Below the pieces are notes generated by a model. The model was not told where the DNA came from. It saw only the letters and a list, made by a program, of their open reading frames with translations, and made no database searches. A stretch of DNA of 64,000 nucleotides from assembly GCA_001724025.1 (NCBI GenBank), contig MEDJ01000009.1:167777-231776 (forward strand), written 5' to 3'. Numbering within the stretch: the first letter of the stretch is position 1; the number at the start of each line of letters is the position of its first letter. The DNA comes from Acidobacteria bacterium SCN 69-37 (lineage in GTDB: Bacteria; Acidobacteriota; Vicinamibacteria; Vicinamibacterales; SCN-69-37). Of this stretch, positions 63,101 through 64,000 are shown piece by piece. The translations under genes were made by a program, and so were the position numbers.

Positions 63101-63215
63101 ACGTGCGGTACTGGACCTTGTTCCTGCCGAAATACTGCGCCGTCGCCACGGCCGGCAGGCACAGCAGGCCCGCGACGAGGGTCGCCACGAGACGCAGACC
63201 GTTCCGATCGAGCAT
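60168..63215 (-). CDS. Outer-membrane protein with gluzincin peptidase, beta-propeller and barrel domains
   Basis: The 1015-residue protein has three parts. After a signal peptide (LVAGLLCLPAVATAQ) comes a peptidase MA-like domain with HELVH at 140-144 and the Glu in WYVEG near 174. Residues about 290-590 hold at least six PD40/WD40-type blades with PDG motifs (SPDGRT, SPDGQT, APDGAS, TPDGTT). The remainder is a surface-exposed beta-barrel of the Omp85/BamA-like sort, ending in Phe (GIRQGF). Peptidase, propeller and barrel in one chain is unusual. Its likely site is the outer membrane with the peptidase facing the periplasm. The substrate is unknown. Confidence 0.85.
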   Translation of the reverse strand: MLDRNGLRLVATLVAGLLCLPAVATAQYFGRNKVQYRTFDFRILQTDRFDIYYYPEEIEAAHIVARMAERWHARLSRFFGHDLRGRQPIVLYAASAHFRQTNTVDGAIGEGTGGVTEAIKRRIVLPMSGSLADTDHVLGHELVHAFQFDLTGDDPRDRTGQVPGILAFPLWYVEGMAEYLSLGPVDTQTAMWMRDAAVRETLPHLRDLENPDYFPYRWGHAFWAYIGAKYGDRAVASLIRSAANPRVDLEGLARQLGTDADTLTAEWHAAILETTRAMADERAIVASTPRLVIGPDTGGGRYNVGPRVSPDGRTIAFFSERNRFSIDLFLADADTGRIRRRLTTSASDPHFDSLQFLNSAGAWSPDGQTLALTATRGGRPVLVLMQASNGRIRREIRLETLDDALHPAFAPDGASVVVSGNRGGVIDLYRVTLAGGDLEQLTDDPYADLEPVFTPDGTTLVFVTERFTTDLARLEPGALRLARIDLATHEVRPIPAFRHGKHLSPQISADGRVVTFIADPDGVNNLYRMAIDGGPVERISALVTGVAGITSTSPALSMASDGRLVFSVFERDGHAVYRLDPADTRADVPPASTADAAVLPGRRVPGGDVFALIADADRGLPPVTPLVDGAAYRRGLALDFLGQPMVSAGVSSLGPRVVGGMSAFFSDMLGDRALGAQVQIGGTLADLGGQLTYLNRQHRWNWAASLAAVPTSIGYLTRRDDAETGDTEINAIIERQQVRGGFFTAAYPFSPSTRFEASASAEALSFSRETRTATYDAANGRALIGQTRETVPLGPTFYLGYGSVALVRDTSLFGASHPIFGERARLEVGGTAGTLDYVTVLADWRRYFMPVRPWTVAVRVMHDGRYGPDADHERLLDLYAGYPEFVHGYGIGTFSAVECLRGGDNGECAIFRNLLGSRMAVANLEVRAPVPGLFRGRVEYGRLPVDVAFFMDAGLTWTAADRPDFAGGSRRLVRSVGGAVRVNLFGFVPLELAVSHPLDRVDRQLRWQLGIRQGF

Positions 63216-63308
63216 CAGCGCCTCCCCGCAGCCCCGCCGCCTTGTGGCCCCGCGGCTTTCTTCGTAAGATCCAGCGATCCCCGCTCGGTGGGACGTGGAG
63301 AGTCGATT

Positions 63309-63608
63309 ATGTCAGAGGCACACGCCGAAGGCCGCCGGGTCTTCTGCCAGAAGTTGCAGCAGGACCTTCCGGGGCTCGACGCCCCGCCGTGGCCGGGCGC
63401 GCTCGGCCAGCGCATCTACGATCACATCTCGCGCGAGGCGTGGGAGCAGTGGGAAGAGCGGATGAAGATGGTCCTGAACGAGTACCGCCTGCTGCCGTTC
63501 CAGAAGGAGGCCCAGACGCTCATCGTCCAGCAGATGGAAGAGTTCCTGTTCGGCCAGGCGGCCTCGCTGCCGCCCGGGTACGTGCCGGAGTCGCCGGCCG
63601 GCCAGTAG
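63309..63608 (+). CDS. yggX: YggX-type Fe(2+)-trafficking / oxidative-damage protection protein
   Basis: The 99-residue protein carries the YggX signature [38 protein letters not shown], followed by [26 protein letters not shown]. YggX protects Fe-S enzymes and moves iron. The ATG at 63309 has a purine-rich GGACGTGGAGAG upstream. The Ala/Pro C-terminal tail is a little longer than usual. Confidence 0.9.
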   Translation: MSEAHAEGRRVFCQKLQQDLPGLDAPPWPGALGQRIYDHISREAWEQWEERMKMVLNEYRLLPFQKEAQTLIVQQMEEFLFGQAASLPPGYVPESPAGQ

Positions 63609-63631
63609 CGGACGGGTCACGGCGGTCGCCA

Positions 63632-64000
63632 TGCCCCTCGACGAGTACCGCCGCAAGCGCGACTTCACGAAGACGCCCGAGCCGTCGGGCGACCGCACGC
63701 CGCCGAACCGGACGACGGGCCGCGGCCTGCGGTTCTGTGTCCAGAAGCACCTCGCCACGCAACTGCACTACGACCTGCGGCTCGAACACCACGGCGTGCT
63801 GCTCTCGTGGGCCGTGCCCAAGGGCCCGTCGCTCGATCCGTCGATCAAGCGCCTGGCGATGCAGGTCGAGGATCACCCCATCGCGTACGGCGACTTCGAG
63901 GGCGTGATCCCGGAGGGCTACGGGGCCGGCGTCGTGATGGTCTGGGACACCGGGATCTGGACGCCCGAAGTCGACGACATCGACGCGGCACTGGCGAAGG
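63632..64000 (+). CDS. ligD: LigD-type 3'-phosphoesterase domain, cut by the window end
   Basis: Only the first 123 residues are visible. [15 protein letters not shown] is followed by the phosphoesterase motif [53 protein letters not shown] then continues it. This is the N-terminal 3'-phosphoesterase of bacterial non-homologous end joining, which may stand alone or be fused to ligase and polymerase domains. A ku gene should be nearby if the system is complete. The ATG at 63632 is 23 bp after yggX. Confidence 0.85.

Noticed and set aside
61122-63608. Long upstream extension of the yggX frame (over 700 codons)
   Set aside because: Antisense to the outer-membrane protein; YggX family length (about 90) and the ATG at 63309 fit far better.

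Overview
This 64 kb window is a GC-rich, densely packed, mostly housekeeping bacterial chromosome segment with about 60 protein genes and one tRNA gene. The overall style suggests an uncultured or little-studied member of the Acidobacteriota, most likely class Vicinamibacteria. The signs are: a VWFA-type secreted protein of the acidobacterial kind, several M28 and gluzincin peptidases with signal peptides, a CarboxypepD_reg/TonB receptor, a PPi-type phosphofructokinase, Rex and CarD regulators, frequent GTG/TTG starts with 4-bp ATGA/GTGA overlaps, and many short intergenic repeat families. This taxonomic call is an inference from gene content, not from a marker gene. No rRNA, CRISPR array, IS transposase or prophage is visible.

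Layout. 1-6 kb: PhoB-like regulator (cut by the window edge), glgC, sixA, ppx/gppA, pstB, phoU, a phosphate/polyphosphate and glycogen group. 6-9.9 kb: yacG, citrate synthase, a secreted glutaminyl-cyclase-like M28 enzyme, small membrane proteins and a rhomboid homologue lacking its active-site residues. 9.9-18.7 kb, mostly minus strand: a caspase-fold protein lacking the cysteine, a TPR metallopeptidase, an FAD oxidoreductase, a glycosyltransferase, a PmtA-like methyltransferase and a fused homocysteine methyltransferase/MTHF reductase. 18.9-21.8 kb: an overlapping LytS-type kinase, LytTR regulator and signal peptidase I operon. 21.9-28.5 kb: acyl-CoA synthetase, moaC, rex, plsC, a CarD with a histone-like tail, and a secreted M28 peptidase. 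28.7-38.9 kb: LacI regulator, tRNA-Leu(CAA), an antitoxin remnant, rsmE, a complete oligopeptide/dipeptide ABC operon and an MFS transporter. 39-46.3 kb: VWFA protein, a siderophore-type esterase and TonB receptor pair split by a DNA inversion, AMP nucleosidase and a CxxCxxCC protein carrying an in-frame repeat insertion. 46.4-51.8 kb: PPi-PFK, P5C dehydrogenase, a large membrane protein and a PIN/Phd toxin-antitoxin pair. 52.5-57.5 kb: STAS protein, DUF3014, fatty-acid desaturase, DUF3810 peptidase, NDH-2, Yip1. 57.7-64 kb: a molybdopterin oxidoreductase missing Fe-S ligands, a peptidase/propeller/barrel outer-membrane protein, yggX and the start of a LigD-type gene.

The most striking observation is at 41.8-44.2 kb. 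The receptor gene on the minus strand loses its C-terminal barrel exactly at an 8-bp sequence, and the missing 218 codons (including the stop) lie in reverse orientation between that sequence and its inverted copy. Re-inverting the segment restores one uninterrupted 795-residue TonB receptor followed directly by the esterase gene. The second theme is repeats. At least four families of palindromic or tandem short repeats sit between genes and in places inside them, supplying stop codons, C-terminal tails and internal in-frame peptides.
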